A program made the position numbers and the translations under genes. Below are positions 1 through 8,608 of a stretch of 64,000 bases of DNA, piece after piece. Source of the stretch: Bacillota bacterium. GTDB taxonomy: Bacteria; Bacillota; Clostridia; Lachnospirales; Lachnospiraceae. The DNA is taken from positions 1-64,000 of the forward strand of contig JAEYPA010000081.1 of the NCBI GenBank assembly GCA_023411225.1. Reading direction: 5' to 3'. Below the pieces are notes generated by a model. The model did no database searches, was not told the origin of the DNA, and was given only the letters and a program-made list of their open reading frames with translations. Every line of letters starts with the position of its first letter. The stretch's first letter is position 1.

Positions 1-2
1 TC

Positions 3-458
3 CTTTCACTTGCAAAAGCGCTTGTAAAATCTTCAATAAACAGATTAACCATTTATACGAATGATTTAGATGTTATGCAAGTATTAGAGGACAAATCTGA
101 CTATGATTTGCATATCTTTGGAGGAAAAATAAGAAATGGCTTTCACTACAGTTATGGGAATGAAGTGATCAGCGAATTACAAAATTATAATTTCAGAAAA
201 TTATTTCTTGCAACATCTGCAATTAGTATTCGCAATGGACTTACTACCTCTAATTCAGATTTAGCATCTGTGAAAAAAACAATGATAGCATCCTCTGAAG
301 AAATTTACCTCCTTACAGACTCTACTAAACTCAATCATATTGACTTTCAAAAGTTCGCTGAAATATCAGATGTACAAAATATAATCATTGATCGCAATGT
401 TTCAGAACATACTATAAGTGACCTTTCTGAATTCAATATCAGAGTCATTTTAGCCTAA
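3..458 (+). CDS. DeoR-family transcriptional regulator, C-terminal part (5' truncated by window edge)
   Basis: The frame is open from the first bases of the window, so the 127-residue stretch starting at the Met at base 75 is only the tail of a longer protein. The visible part is the ligand-sensing DeoRC domain: a Leu-Thr-Ile-Tyr-Thr-Asn-Asp strand, a Phe-Gly-Gly-Lys-Ile-Arg segment, and the typical LTDSTK segment near the end. The N-terminal helix-turn-helix lies outside the window. DeoR-family proteins usually repress sugar-phosphate or polyol genes and sense a phosphorylated sugar. It is convergent with the operon at 532-10300, and the two share a terminator. It may regulate genes to the left, or the ketose operon; the sequence does not decide. 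Confidence 0.8.
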   Translation, partial: LSLAKALVKSSINRLTIYTNDLDVMQVLEDKSDYDLHIFGGKIRNGFHYSYGNEVISELQNYNFRKLFLATSAISIRNGLTTSNSDLASVKKTMIASSEEIYLLTDSTKLNHIDFQKFAEISDVQNIIIDRNVSEHTISDLSEFNIRVILA

Positions 459-494
459 AAAACTGCCTTGTTATAACAACAAGGCAGTTTTTTT
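457..494. terminator. Bidirectional rho-independent terminator
   Basis: A perfect 12-bp stem (461-472 with 478-489) and a 5-nt loop, with six A on the left and seven T on the right. It can therefore stop the regulator transcript on the plus strand and the transketolase operon on the minus strand. Confidence 0.9.
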
Positions 495-531
495 ATCAAG
501 AATCACTTATAACAGATAGTAAAATTATATA

Positions 532-1479
532 TTATTTTAGTGCAATCGCTTCTTTTACTTTGTTCATAATTTCTTCTGTAGAAAGTCCATATTTAGTAAG
601 AAGTAACTCTGCATTTCCAGATCGTCCAAACGTATCATTTGTACCAACTTTTAAAACTGGTACTAATTGATTTTCTGTTATCACCTCTGAAACAGCGCTT
701 CCAAGACCTCCAAGTACATTATGCTCTTCTGCCGTTACAATCGCACCTGTTTCTGATGCTGCAGCCAAAATGGCATCTTTATCTATCGGTTTAATGGTAT
801 GCATGTCAAGTACTCTAACATGAATATTTTCTTTTTCTAATTCATTTGCTGCTTCCAAAGCCTTTTGTACCATGCACCCAATCGCTATAATTGTAGCATC
901 ATATCCATTTTTCAGTTGAACTGCCTTGCCGATTGAGAACTGATATCCGTCATAATCCGTTATTGTATCTACGGATAAACGCCCCAGTCTTAAATAAACT
1001 GGACCCACTAATTCTGCAATTGCCTTCACTGCCTGCCGTGTTTCATTTCCGTCAGCCGGACATATTACGGTCATATTGGGAATCACTCGCATCAAAGCCA
1101 GATCTTCTAAGCATTGATGAGTTGCACCATCCTCACCTACCGTTAACCCTGCATGTGTACCTACCACTTTAACATTCAAATTTGGGTAGGCAACACTATT
1201 ACGGATCTGTTCATAAGTTCTACCTGCACAAAACATTGCAAAGGCATGTACAAACGGAATATATCCTGTAGTTGTCATTCCTGCAGCCATTCCTACCATA
1301 TTAGCTTCTGCAATTCCACAATTGTGAAATCGATCTGGATATTTTTTACCAAATATACATGACATGGTACAAGTAGACACATCTGTATCCAATACGATAA
1401 TTTTAGAGTTTAGTGCTCCTATTTCTGCCAATGCTTCTCCATAAGCATTTCTAGTCGCTATCTTTTCCATATTTGCCAC
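532..1479 (-). CDS. Transketolase, C-terminal subunit
   Basis: This 315-aa protein carries the pyrimidine-binding and C-terminal domains of a split transketolase. The segment Gly-Ile-Ala-Glu-Ala-Asn-Met (about residues 55-61) is in the position of the thiamine-activating glutamate of transketolases. The second half shows the Rossmann-like C-terminal domain, with GSAVSEVI and a late GRSGNAELLL stretch. It pairs with the N-terminal subunit encoded 39 bp upstream to make one ThDP enzyme that moves two-carbon units between pentose and other sugar phosphates. It is the last gene of the minus-strand operon and ends just before the terminator at 457-494. Split transketolases beside kinase/ABC operons are common in Clostridia and Enterobacteria. 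I see no damage. Confidence 0.92.
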   Translation of the reverse strand: MANMEKIATRNAYGEALAEIGALNSKIIVLDTDVSTCTMSCIFGKKYPDRFHNCGIAEANMVGMAAGMTTTGYIPFVHAFAMFCAGRTYEQIRNSVAYPNLNVKVVGTHAGLTVGEDGATHQCLEDLALMRVIPNMTVICPADGNETRQAVKAIAELVGPVYLRLGRLSVDTITDYDGYQFSIGKAVQLKNGYDATIIAIGCMVQKALEAANELEKENIHVRVLDMHTIKPIDKDAILAAASETGAIVTAEEHNVLGGLGSAVSEVITENQLVPVLKVGTNDTFGRSGNAELLLTKYGLSTEEIMNKVKEAIALK

Positions 1480-1518
1480 CTTATCCTCGTGTTTGTAAGT
1501 TGCTGTAATTAAAAATTA

Positions 1519-2349
1519 CTATTTCTTATGTGCATACAACTCATCAAATGCCTCTTTAAATTGTTCATCATTTGGTGTTTTTCCATGCCATTCGGATTTT
1601 CCTTCCATAAAAGATATACCTTTACCCTTTATGGTATTAGCAATTATCATGGATGGAGCAACTTTACATTGTTTTGCTATATCAATTGCGTTTGCCAATT
1701 CTTCCACATTATGCCCATCAACGGTTTGTACGAAAAATCCAAATTCTCTAAATTTCGCTTCAAGATCGCCGGTATCCAAAACTTCTTTTATTGTTCCATC
1801 CAATTGCACCTTGTTGGAATCTAAGATTGCAATCAAATTATCCAGATGATTAGCTGCTGCAAACATACAAGCTTCCCATATTTGGCCTTCGGCAATTTCT
1901 CCGTCACCTAAAATTGAATATACCGTATAATCCTTCTTTGATTGTTTTCCAGCCAGTGCCATTCCAACGCCTGCAGAAAATCCTTGTCCTAAGGACCCTG
2001 TGGACATATCAACACCTTTTACATAACGCATCTCTGTATGTCCAGAGAGATGTCCATCGATTTTTCTAAATGTATCTAATACTTCAAGTGGGAAAAATCC
2101 TTTTAGTGCTAACGTCGGATATAATGCAACTGTAGCATGCCCTTTCGATAGAACCAATCGATCTCTGTCTTCCCAGTCAGGGCTTTTTACATCGATATTC
2201 ATTTTATCAAAATAAAGCACCGACATAATCTCTGACAATGAGAATGCCCCACCAATATGGCCAGAATGTGCTTTCTCAACCATTTTAAGTCCGGTAATTC
2301 GAATTTGGTACGCTAAATCTTCTAATTCCTTTTTTTTTACACTATCCAT
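1519..2349 (-). CDS. Transketolase, N-terminal subunit
   Basis: This 276-aa subunit supplies the pyrophosphate-binding half of a split transketolase. The ThDP/Mg motif is clear: GDGE at residues 148-151, followed by the Asn at about 179 in the DSNKVQLDG stretch. Early conserved segments (KAHSGHIGGAFSLSE, SKGHA) match the family. Length is normal for the split form. It lies directly after the ABC permease and before the C-terminal subunit, so both halves are made together. In this operon it is the most likely point where the imported sugar, once phosphorylated to a pentulose-5-phosphate, enters the pentose phosphate pathway (inference). Confidence 0.93.
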   Translation of the reverse strand: MDSVKKKELEDLAYQIRITGLKMVEKAHSGHIGGAFSLSEIMSVLYFDKMNIDVKSPDWEDRDRLVLSKGHATVALYPTLALKGFFPLEVLDTFRKIDGHLSGHTEMRYVKGVDMSTGSLGQGFSAGVGMALAGKQSKKDYTVYSILGDGEIAEGQIWEACMFAAANHLDNLIAILDSNKVQLDGTIKEVLDTGDLEAKFREFGFFVQTVDGHNVEELANAIDIAKQCKVAPSMIIANTIKGKGISFMEGKSEWHGKTPNDEQFKEAFDELYAHKK

Positions 2350-2386
2350 CCTATACTCCTTTAAAATATGCTCTGTACATTAATAA

Positions 2387-3349
2387 TTAGGACATTTTTT
2401 TCTTTTTAAATATGTCAATTCCAACTGCTAATATGATAACAATTCCTTTTATTACCATCTGAACGTATGAAGAAACATGTAGCAGATTAAGACCATTACT
2501 TAAAAATCCAATTACAAGCGCACCAATTACCGTTCCACCAACTGTTCCAATACCACCAGTAAAACTAGTTCCACCAAGTACTGCTGCTGCAATAGCATCT
2601 GACTCATATCCTTGTCCTGCAGTTGGCTGTCCTGAATACATTCTTGAAGCTAAGATTATACCAGCTATCGCTGCAAGAATTCCAGAAATCATATAGACCC
2701 ATACCGTAATTTTCTTAACTTTAATCCCAGAAAATTTAGCAGCAACAGGATTTCCTCCTAAGGCATACATTCTTCTACCAAACCGCGTATAGTAAAGAAT
2801 AATAGCAATAATGATAATTACTACAGCAACTATGTAGATTGGAATAGGAATTCCTAGCCAATGTCCATTTCCAAGTGATGTAAACAAATCATTTTTGCAA
2901 GAAACGGACCGTCCGTTGGTAGTAATATATGCCACTCCTCTGATTACTCCTTGCATTGATAAGGTTACAATAAATGCCGGCATACCTATATAGGCAGTTA
3001 TTACACCATTAATAAGACCAACCACTGCGCCTATTCCGGTTGCAAGCAAAATTGCTATAGGTAATGCAACTCCAGCATTTAATAATGTTACTACTGCAAC
3101 ACCGCATGCTCCAACTACAGATCCAACAGTTAAATCAATTCCACCAATAATAAGAACAAATGTCATACCAAACGCAAGTAAAGAGTTAATACAGATTTGT
3201 CTTAGCACTGTGAGCATATTTTTTGTAGATAAAAATGAATCTGTAAAAATTGATAAAAATGCAAATAATACAAATAGACCAATTAAAATTCCTAAATTAG
3301 CTTTTAAAAATTTGAGTAGAAAATTTTTGGATGCTATGGATTTATTCAT
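2387..3349 (-). CDS. Sugar ABC transporter permease (RbsC family)
   Basis: A 320-aa polytopic membrane protein of the ribose/xylose/AI-2 permease family (BPD_transp_2). About eight to ten hydrophobic segments are visible. The family stretches are present, including FVLIIGGIDLTVGSVVGACG, GGNPVAAKFSGI and the glycine-rich stretch around GGTSFTGGIGT. The start at 3349 lies inside the end of the ATPase gene, with an 8-base overlap and a GGAGG site in the ATPase coding end, which points to translational coupling. It forms the channel for the ATPase at 3342-4862 and the binding protein at 4932-5909. Substrate is probably a pentose, pentitol or related sugar. Confidence 0.92.
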   Translation of the reverse strand: MNKSIASKNFLLKFLKANLGILIGLFVLFAFLSIFTDSFLSTKNMLTVLRQICINSLLAFGMTFVLIIGGIDLTVGSVVGACGVAVVTLLNAGVALPIAILLATGIGAVVGLINGVITAYIGMPAFIVTLSMQGVIRGVAYITTNGRSVSCKNDLFTSLGNGHWLGIPIPIYIVAVVIIIIAIILYYTRFGRRMYALGGNPVAAKFSGIKVKKITVWVYMISGILAAIAGIILASRMYSGQPTAGQGYESDAIAAAVLGGTSFTGGIGTVGGTVIGALVIGFLSNGLNLLHVSSYVQMVIKGIVIILAVGIDIFKKKKMS

Positions 3350-4862
3350 CTGTTTTTCCTCCTGATATTAACCACATAATATTTTCTTGTGTAACAGTTT
3401 TCATATCTTCTTCATCTAAAACTCCTTTGACTTCTCCCTCATACATTGCTATTACTCTTGTACTGAGATTGATGACTTCCTCCATTTCTGAAGATATTAA
3501 AATGATTGCTACACCTTGTTTTGCCATCTCGAATATTAAATGATAAATCTCTGTTTTAGCACCAATATCAATTCCTCTCGTTGGTTCATCTAAAATTAGA
3601 ATTTGTGGATTCGTTGCTAACCATTTTGATAACACGACCTTCTGTTGATTTCCACCAGATAAATCATTTACTTTTTGATCACATGATGTCATCTTAACGG
3701 ATAGCTTATCTTTGTACTCATTTACTATTTCATTTTCTTTTTTAGTATTTACTCTTATAAATCGAATGAATTTATCCAAGACAGACAATGTTAAATTAAA
3801 TTTGATACTATTAATCAGCACTAATCCCTCTTCTTTTCGATTTTCAGTAACGTATCCAATTCCATAGTTTATTGCGTCTAGTGGACTTTTAATTGTTACT
3901 TTTTCCCCATTAACATAGATTTCACCGGTTTTAATCGAATCGATTCCAAAAATAGCTTTTGCGGTCTCTGTCCGTCCTGCACCTACCAGCCCAGCAAATC
4001 CAAGGATTTCTCCATGTCTAATACTAAAACTTACATTTTTTAATTTTCTATTGCATAAGTTTTTAACTTCAAGGCATACTGGACCAATTTTTAGATCATC
4101 ATTATTGCGCATATACTTTTCGAAATCTCGCCCAACCATCATTTTAATAATTTCCTCTTTAGTTAACTCTGAGGCTTTCTTAGTCCCAATTAAGCATCCA
4201 TCTCTTAATATTGAAACTTCATCTGCAATCTGAAATATTTCTTCCATTCTATGTGTAATATATATAATTGCAATTCCATTTTTCTTTAGTTTTTCAATCT
4301 GTATGAATAATTGTTCAATTTCAACATTGGTTAAGGAGGACGTTGGTTCATCCATAACTATCACTTTTGCATCAGACAGAAGTGCTCGACCGATTTCAAT
4401 CATTTGCTGTTTTGCAATGCTTAAATCTCCTACCTTATCTCGCACATCAATATCAACTTCTAATTCATCCATGATGCTTTGGGCTTTTTTAATCATGGTT
4501 TTATCATCCAAAAAGCATTTGGCCTTATAAGATAATTCAAATCCCATAAAAATATTGTCAAAGACAGTCATATTATCCGCAAGGCATATTTCCTGATGAA
4601 TAATACTGATTCCATATTTTTTTGCATCATCTACATTATTAATTTCAACTTCTTTTCCTTCAATCAGAATCTTCCCTGAGCCTTTATCTTTTTGATAAAT
4701 ACCACCCATGATCTTTATAAGCGTGGATTTTCCAGCACCGTTTTCACCCATCAATACACGGACTTTTCCCAACTGAACTCCAAAATCAATGTGGTTCAAA
4801 ACTTTTGCGCCCGGAAATTCTTTGTTAATATCCACCATCTCTATATACAGTTTGTCGCTCAT
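3342..4862 (-). CDS. Sugar ABC transporter ATP-binding protein (RbsA/MglA family)
   Basis: A 506-aa protein with two fused ABC domains, as usual for RbsA/MglA/XylG. The first Walker A is GENGAGKST at residues 39-47 with the Walker B stretch VIVMDEPTSSL. The second domain keeps LSGGNQQKV and LILDEPTRGID, while its P-loop is replaced by GLVGAGRTE, the normal degenerate second site of this family. It powers import with the adjacent permease and lipoprotein. It overlaps the permease gene by 8 bp and follows the binding-protein gene by 69 bp. Confidence 0.95.
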   Translation of the reverse strand: MSDKLYIEMVDINKEFPGAKVLNHIDFGVQLGKVRVLMGENGAGKSTLIKIMGGIYQKDKGSGKILIEGKEVEINNVDDAKKYGISIIHQEICLADNMTVFDNIFMGFELSYKAKCFLDDKTMIKKAQSIMDELEVDIDVRDKVGDLSIAKQQMIEIGRALLSDAKVIVMDEPTSSLTNVEIEQLFIQIEKLKKNGIAIIYITHRMEEIFQIADEVSILRDGCLIGTKKASELTKEEIIKMMVGRDFEKYMRNNDDLKIGPVCLEVKNLCNRKLKNVSFSIRHGEILGFAGLVGAGRTETAKAIFGIDSIKTGEIYVNGEKVTIKSPLDAINYGIGYVTENRKEEGLVLINSIKFNLTLSVLDKFIRFIRVNTKKENEIVNEYKDKLSVKMTSCDQKVNDLSGGNQQKVVLSKWLATNPQILILDEPTRGIDIGAKTEIYHLIFEMAKQGVAIILISSEMEEVINLSTRVIAMYEGEVKGVLDEEDMKTVTQENIMWLISGGKTDE

Positions 4863-4931
4863 ATTAACCTCCGTTATTGCGCTCTACTCTATGTAAAATT
4901 TTTGGAAACAAGATTTAGATATTACTCAAGA

Positions 4932-5909
4932 TTACTTGTCTACATTACTTGAGTCAACAAGTTCAACTGGAACTTTAATATTTTCTTCAACAGTCTCACC
5001 ATTTAATACCTTATAAGCTGTTTCTACTGCAATCTGTCCAATATCAAGTGGATGCTGTGCTGCGGATGCAAGCATTTTTCCTTCACTAATTGCTTTTTTA
5101 CCATCGTCAGAACCATCAACACCTACAATTTTAACCTTATCTAGCAGATTCGCACTTTCAACTGCGGCTGCACAACCTAAAGCAGAAGGATCATTCAGTG
5201 CAAAGAAACCAGATAATTTTGGATATGACTGTAGTATATTTTCAGCAACTGGTAATGCTGTGTCTACACCTGGCTGAATCTCTTGTGAATCAACAATTTT
5301 AATATCAGGATATTTCTTTATAGCATCCATAAATCCATTTGCTCTATCAAGACATACTTCAGCAACATTATAGGTAAGCATTGCTACATCGCCTTTACCA
5401 TCAAGTGCTTTTGCCATTGCTTCTCCAACCAACTGACCAGCCATATAGTTATCGGATGCTACAGTTGAAGTTATTTTTTCTGCAATTGGGGAGTTGTAAG
5501 CGATAACTGGAATTTTTGCTTTATTACAAGCATCAATACCTGCCTTAATAGCCTCTGAATCAACTGGATCAATTAACATAACCTGTACGCCTTGTTGAAG
5601 CATATCTTCAATATCACTTAATTGCTTTGCAGCATCAAATCCAGCATCCATAATTACCAATTCATCTTCTGCTTTCATTGCTTTTTTCATACCGTCAATA
5701 ATATCTACATAAAAAACATTTGATTGATCTGCAACTGTAACGCCAATTTTAACTCCATCTTTTGATGCATCTGGTTTTTCACTTTCCTCTTTTTGTGGCT
5801 CTGTTGATGGAGCTTTACTTGGTTCTGCATTCTTATTGTTTGAACCGCATCCAACCAATAACATCATAACCATTACCGTACATAATAATAAACTTAAGCT
5901 TTTTTTCAT
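4932..5909 (-). CDS. Sugar ABC transporter substrate-binding lipoprotein (RbsB family)
   Basis: A 325-aa periplasmic-binding-protein-like lipoprotein (type I, Peripla_BP_4). A signal peptide of about 20 residues ends in a lipobox with the acylated Cys at position 21 (LLVGC). A charged, low-complexity linker follows, then the two-lobe fold starting at VKIGVTVADQSNVFY. The family stretch LIDPVDSEAIKAGIDACNKA is present. It should sit on the outer face of the membrane and deliver substrate to the permease and ATPase encoded downstream. Related proteins bind ribose, xylose, allose or polyols; the exact ligand cannot be read from the sequence. Confidence 0.92.
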   Translation of the reverse strand: MKKSLSLLLCTVMVMMLLVGCGSNNKNAEPSKAPSTEPQKEESEKPDASKDGVKIGVTVADQSNVFYVDIIDGMKKAMKAEDELVIMDAGFDAAKQLSDIEDMLQQGVQVMLIDPVDSEAIKAGIDACNKAKIPVIAYNSPIAEKITSTVASDNYMAGQLVGEAMAKALDGKGDVAMLTYNVAEVCLDRANGFMDAIKKYPDIKIVDSQEIQPGVDTALPVAENILQSYPKLSGFFALNDPSALGCAAAVESANLLDKVKIVGVDGSDDGKKAISEGKMLASAAQHPLDIGQIAVETAYKVLNGETVEENIKVPVELVDSSNVDK

Positions 5910-5953
5910 AAAAAATCCTCCTTTTGGTCTTTTAATTTACGTATCCTTCGTTT

Positions 5954-6733
5954 TTACCAAGCGGTATAACCGCCATCTACCAAATATGTAGAACCTGTCA
6001 CAAAGCTTGATGCATCAGATGCAAGATATACTGCAATTCCCATAAGTTCTTCTGGTTTTCCAGAACGTCCCATAGGAGTCATTGAAAACCATCTTTCGAT
6101 TGCAGGATCCTTTCTCTGATACCTGTCTTCACTCATTTCTGTTCTCATATATCCAGGACAAAGAGCATTTACTCGAACGCCTCTATTTGCCCACTCGGTA
6201 GCCATTGATTTTGTTAACATTATTAATCCACCCTTAGATGCGTTATATGCACATTGATTCTGTGGTGTATTAACAATCATTCCAGACATTGAAGCAATAT
6301 TAACAATACTTCCTTTTCCCTGCTTCAACATGACATTGCCAACTTCTCTTGACACAATAAATGGTCCCGTTAAATTTACATCGATAACTTCTTTCCAGTC
6401 TTCCGTTGTTACTTTCTCAGCGTCGTCGCCTCGCCAAGTTCCAGCATTATTAAACAAAATATCTATTTTCCCATATTCGTCAAGCACTTGTGCAACCATA
6501 TTCTTTACATCTGCATCAATTCTCATATCACCTTTGATAACAGTGCACTTTACACCAATTTTTTCAATTTCTTCTTTTGTCTCTAAAGCTGTTTCTATTC
6601 TTCTGGCTGCAATAACAATATTAGCACCAGCTTGAGCTAATCCAAGTGCCATATATTTTCCAAGTCCTTGCCCACCACCTGTTACAATAGCCACTTTATC
6701 TTTTAATGAAAATAAGTCTTTAATATTTTGCAT
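5954..6733 (-). CDS. SDR-family NAD(P)-dependent oxidoreductase (polyol or gluconate-5-dehydrogenase type)
   Basis: A 259-aa classical short-chain dehydrogenase. The cofactor motif TGGGQGLG is at residues 18-25, NNAG at 95-98, the catalytic Ser in NIASMSG near 148, and YNASK with Tyr163 and Lys167. The C-terminus has the usual DGGYTAW ending. Closest recognisable relatives are gluconate-5-dehydrogenase and 2-deoxy-D-gluconate/polyol dehydrogenases. With a pentulokinase and transketolase in the same operon, I infer that it oxidises an imported sugar alcohol to a ketose, for example a pentitol to ribulose or xylulose. The alternative is a sugar-acid oxidoreductase. The substrate is not proven. 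Confidence 0.88.
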   Translation of the reverse strand: MQNIKDLFSLKDKVAIVTGGGQGLGKYMALGLAQAGANIVIAARRIETALETKEEIEKIGVKCTVIKGDMRIDADVKNMVAQVLDEYGKIDILFNNAGTWRGDDAEKVTTEDWKEVIDVNLTGPFIVSREVGNVMLKQGKGSIVNIASMSGMIVNTPQNQCAYNASKGGLIMLTKSMATEWANRGVRVNALCPGYMRTEMSEDRYQRKDPAIERWFSMTPMGRSGKPEELMGIAVYLASDASSFVTGSTYLVDGGYTAW

Positions 6734-6765
6734 TCTTTTGTCCTTTCTGTTTGTAAATATATTGA

Positions 6766-7248
6766 TTACAACTCAATTTCAACTTTGTTTTGTTCATCAT
6801 AATCTACTACAACACAGTCATTTTTGTAAATTCTTTCTGGAAGTACTATCAATACATGTGCTTGTTCTTTATTTACCGGATAAGGTCCCAAATGCCATAC
6901 ACCTGTATTAATATGCACTAACGTTCCCTTAGGAATTAAAAATGCCTGGGTTAATTCTGGAACAGGATCCTTAGTTGGTGGTGCTACATGATATACAATA
7001 TCATCATCTATGCACATCATGCATTCTCCTGTAGTATTGTGATATTCCGCTTTATCCACAATCATTGGTGTTTCTTTCGATATAACAAGTGGTGAAAATG
7101 CAATTGGCATACTTCCGGAAACCGGGTAAATTACTTGGTCATTATAAAATGTTCCCAAGCTATTTCCCTTTGGTTCCAGGATATTGGCAAAATTACCAAA
7201 TGGTGCAAAAGCTTCTGTTGTTAGTTTTTGTACTTTAATTTTATACAT
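6766..7248 (-). CDS. Ureidoglycolate lyase (AllA)-like cupin protein
   Basis: A 160-aa protein of the same length as AllA of Escherichia coli, with the same opening pattern (strand, then EAFAPFGNF) and a cupin core around FLIPKGTLVHINTGVWHLGP. AllA splits ureidoglycolate to glyoxylate and urea, but no allantoin-pathway gene is visible here. I therefore read it as a family member recruited for another small hydroxy acid or sugar, perhaps as lyase, isomerase or mutarotase. It sits between the ROK regulator and the SDR in a kinase/ABC/transketolase operon. The assignment to the superfamily is good, the activity is open. Confidence 0.7.
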   Translation of the reverse strand: MYKIKVQKLTTEAFAPFGNFANILEPKGNSLGTFYNDQVIYPVSGSMPIAFSPLVISKETPMIVDKAEYHNTTGECMMCIDDDIVYHVAPPTKDPVPELTQAFLIPKGTLVHINTGVWHLGPYPVNKEQAHVLIVLPERIYKNDCVVVDYDEQNKVEIEL

Positions 7249-7337
7249 TTTCTTTCTTCCTTTCTTCTTGTTTTTTTATAGAAGTTTATATCATATAAAC
7301 CTCTTAAAATTAATGCTTTACACTAATTTTTTTCAAT

Positions 7338-8606
7338 TTAGGATGATGACTCTGAACCAATTTCTTCATTATTTTTTTTGATTTTTACAATGGATTCTAT
7401 TTCACCACCGCGTTTTATAAAATTATTAAAAATAAATGCGGCAGCTCCAATAGAGCCAGAACAGCTTTTATCATCTGCCACTACAATTTCTACGTCTCTT
7501 CCAATCAATTGCATTTTTCTTTGTGAAATTGCTTTTTTAAAATTATCCATGTAAATGTTGCTTAAACGGCTAATCTTTCCTTCACAAATAATCAATTCAG
7601 GATCGACTAGGTTTATAACACTTGCGACTGCCATTCCTAAATAATTTGCTGCCTCTTCAATAATGTCAAGTGCCTCTTTATCACCATTTTTTGCTGCTTC
7701 AAAGACAATATTCAAATCAATCTTATTTATGTCGCCATATACCAAATCCAATATCTTCGAATTTCTATGTGACATAGCATATTCTTTCGCTGCTTTTGTA
7801 ATTGCTTCTCCAGATGCATGTAGTGTCAAACAACCAGAATTTCCACAAAAACAAGGCTCCCCATTTAATTCAACAGTCATATGACCAATCTGACATGAAG
7901 ATTGTGATCCACCATAATACAATTTAGAATCCATAACCAATGCTGAACCAATACCCGTTCCGAGGTTTAAACACAAAAAATTGTTAATTCCTTTACCTCT
8001 TCCAAACAATTTTTCTTCCAAAGCAAAGGCCCTGGTACTATCATCAATTACAATCTCTGCATCGAAAGACTTTTCAAAATATTTCAAAACATTAACATTG
8101 TGCCACCCAAGTTCAGACGCATAAGTTACAATGCCCTTACTTCTATTTACCAAACCGGCAATACCAAGACCTATTCCAATAATTCGATCCTCTTTATCTG
8201 CATTTTTTTGAATCAAACTTTTAATTTCATAAATTACTCGATTCAAAATAGAATCTGGAGTATCCGTATCTCTATTATCTTGAATAACTTTGTCTACAAT
8301 CGAGAAAGACAGATCCATCAAAATTATTTCTATTCGATACTCATTGATATCAACACCAATAATATAGTAAGCATCCTTATTAAATTGCAGCATCAATGGA
8401 GGTTTTCCGCCACTTGATACACCTTTTCCAGTAATATTCACAAGACCTAAATTTTTAAATTCATCGATAATTTTCATTACAGTTGGCTGTGAAAGATCTG
8501 TCATTCTGGCTATTTCTGCACGATATGCATATCCATTTTCCCATAATATATTAAGGACCTTTACTTTATTTGATAAATTAATTGCACTTACGTCTATTCT
8601 TTGCAC
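7338..8606 (-). CDS. ROK-family transcriptional regulator (XylR/NagC type)
   Basis: A 422-aa repressor with an N-terminal MarR-like winged helix (about residues 10-70, with DLSQPTVMKIIDEFKNLGLV) and a C-terminal sugar-kinase-like ROK domain. The ROK zinc site is visible as GHMTVE followed by CFCGNSGC. A glycine-rich phosphate loop (NLGTGIGSALV) is kept. ROK repressors of this build control xylose, fructose or N-acetylglucosamine genes and bind inverted repeats of the TTAGTTnnnnAACTAA kind. A matching inverted repeat lies at the operon start (10333-10355), so autoregulation of the whole operon is likely. The gene begins 2 bases after the kinase stop codon, so the two are translationally linked. 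Confidence 0.9.
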   Translation of the reverse strand: MQRIDVSAINLSNKVKVLNILWENGYAYRAEIARMTDLSQPTVMKIIDEFKNLGLVNITGKGVSSGGKPPLMLQFNKDAYYIIGVDINEYRIEIILMDLSFSIVDKVIQDNRDTDTPDSILNRVIYEIKSLIQKNADKEDRIIGIGLGIAGLVNRSKGIVTYASELGWHNVNVLKYFEKSFDAEIVIDDSTRAFALEEKLFGRGKGINNFLCLNLGTGIGSALVMDSKLYYGGSQSSCQIGHMTVELNGEPCFCGNSGCLTLHASGEAITKAAKEYAMSHRNSKILDLVYGDINKIDLNIVFEAAKNGDKEALDIIEEAANYLGMAVASVINLVDPELIICEGKISRLSNIYMDNFKKAISQRKMQLIGRDVEIVVADDKSCSGSIGAAAFIFNNFIKRGGEIESIVKIKKNNEEIGSESSS

Positions 8607-8608
8607 TT

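Noticed and set aside
6766..7248. Allantoin or purine degradation pathway
   Set aside because: Only the AllA-like fold supports it; no allantoinase, allantoate hydrolase or ureidoglycolate dehydrogenase gene is nearby.
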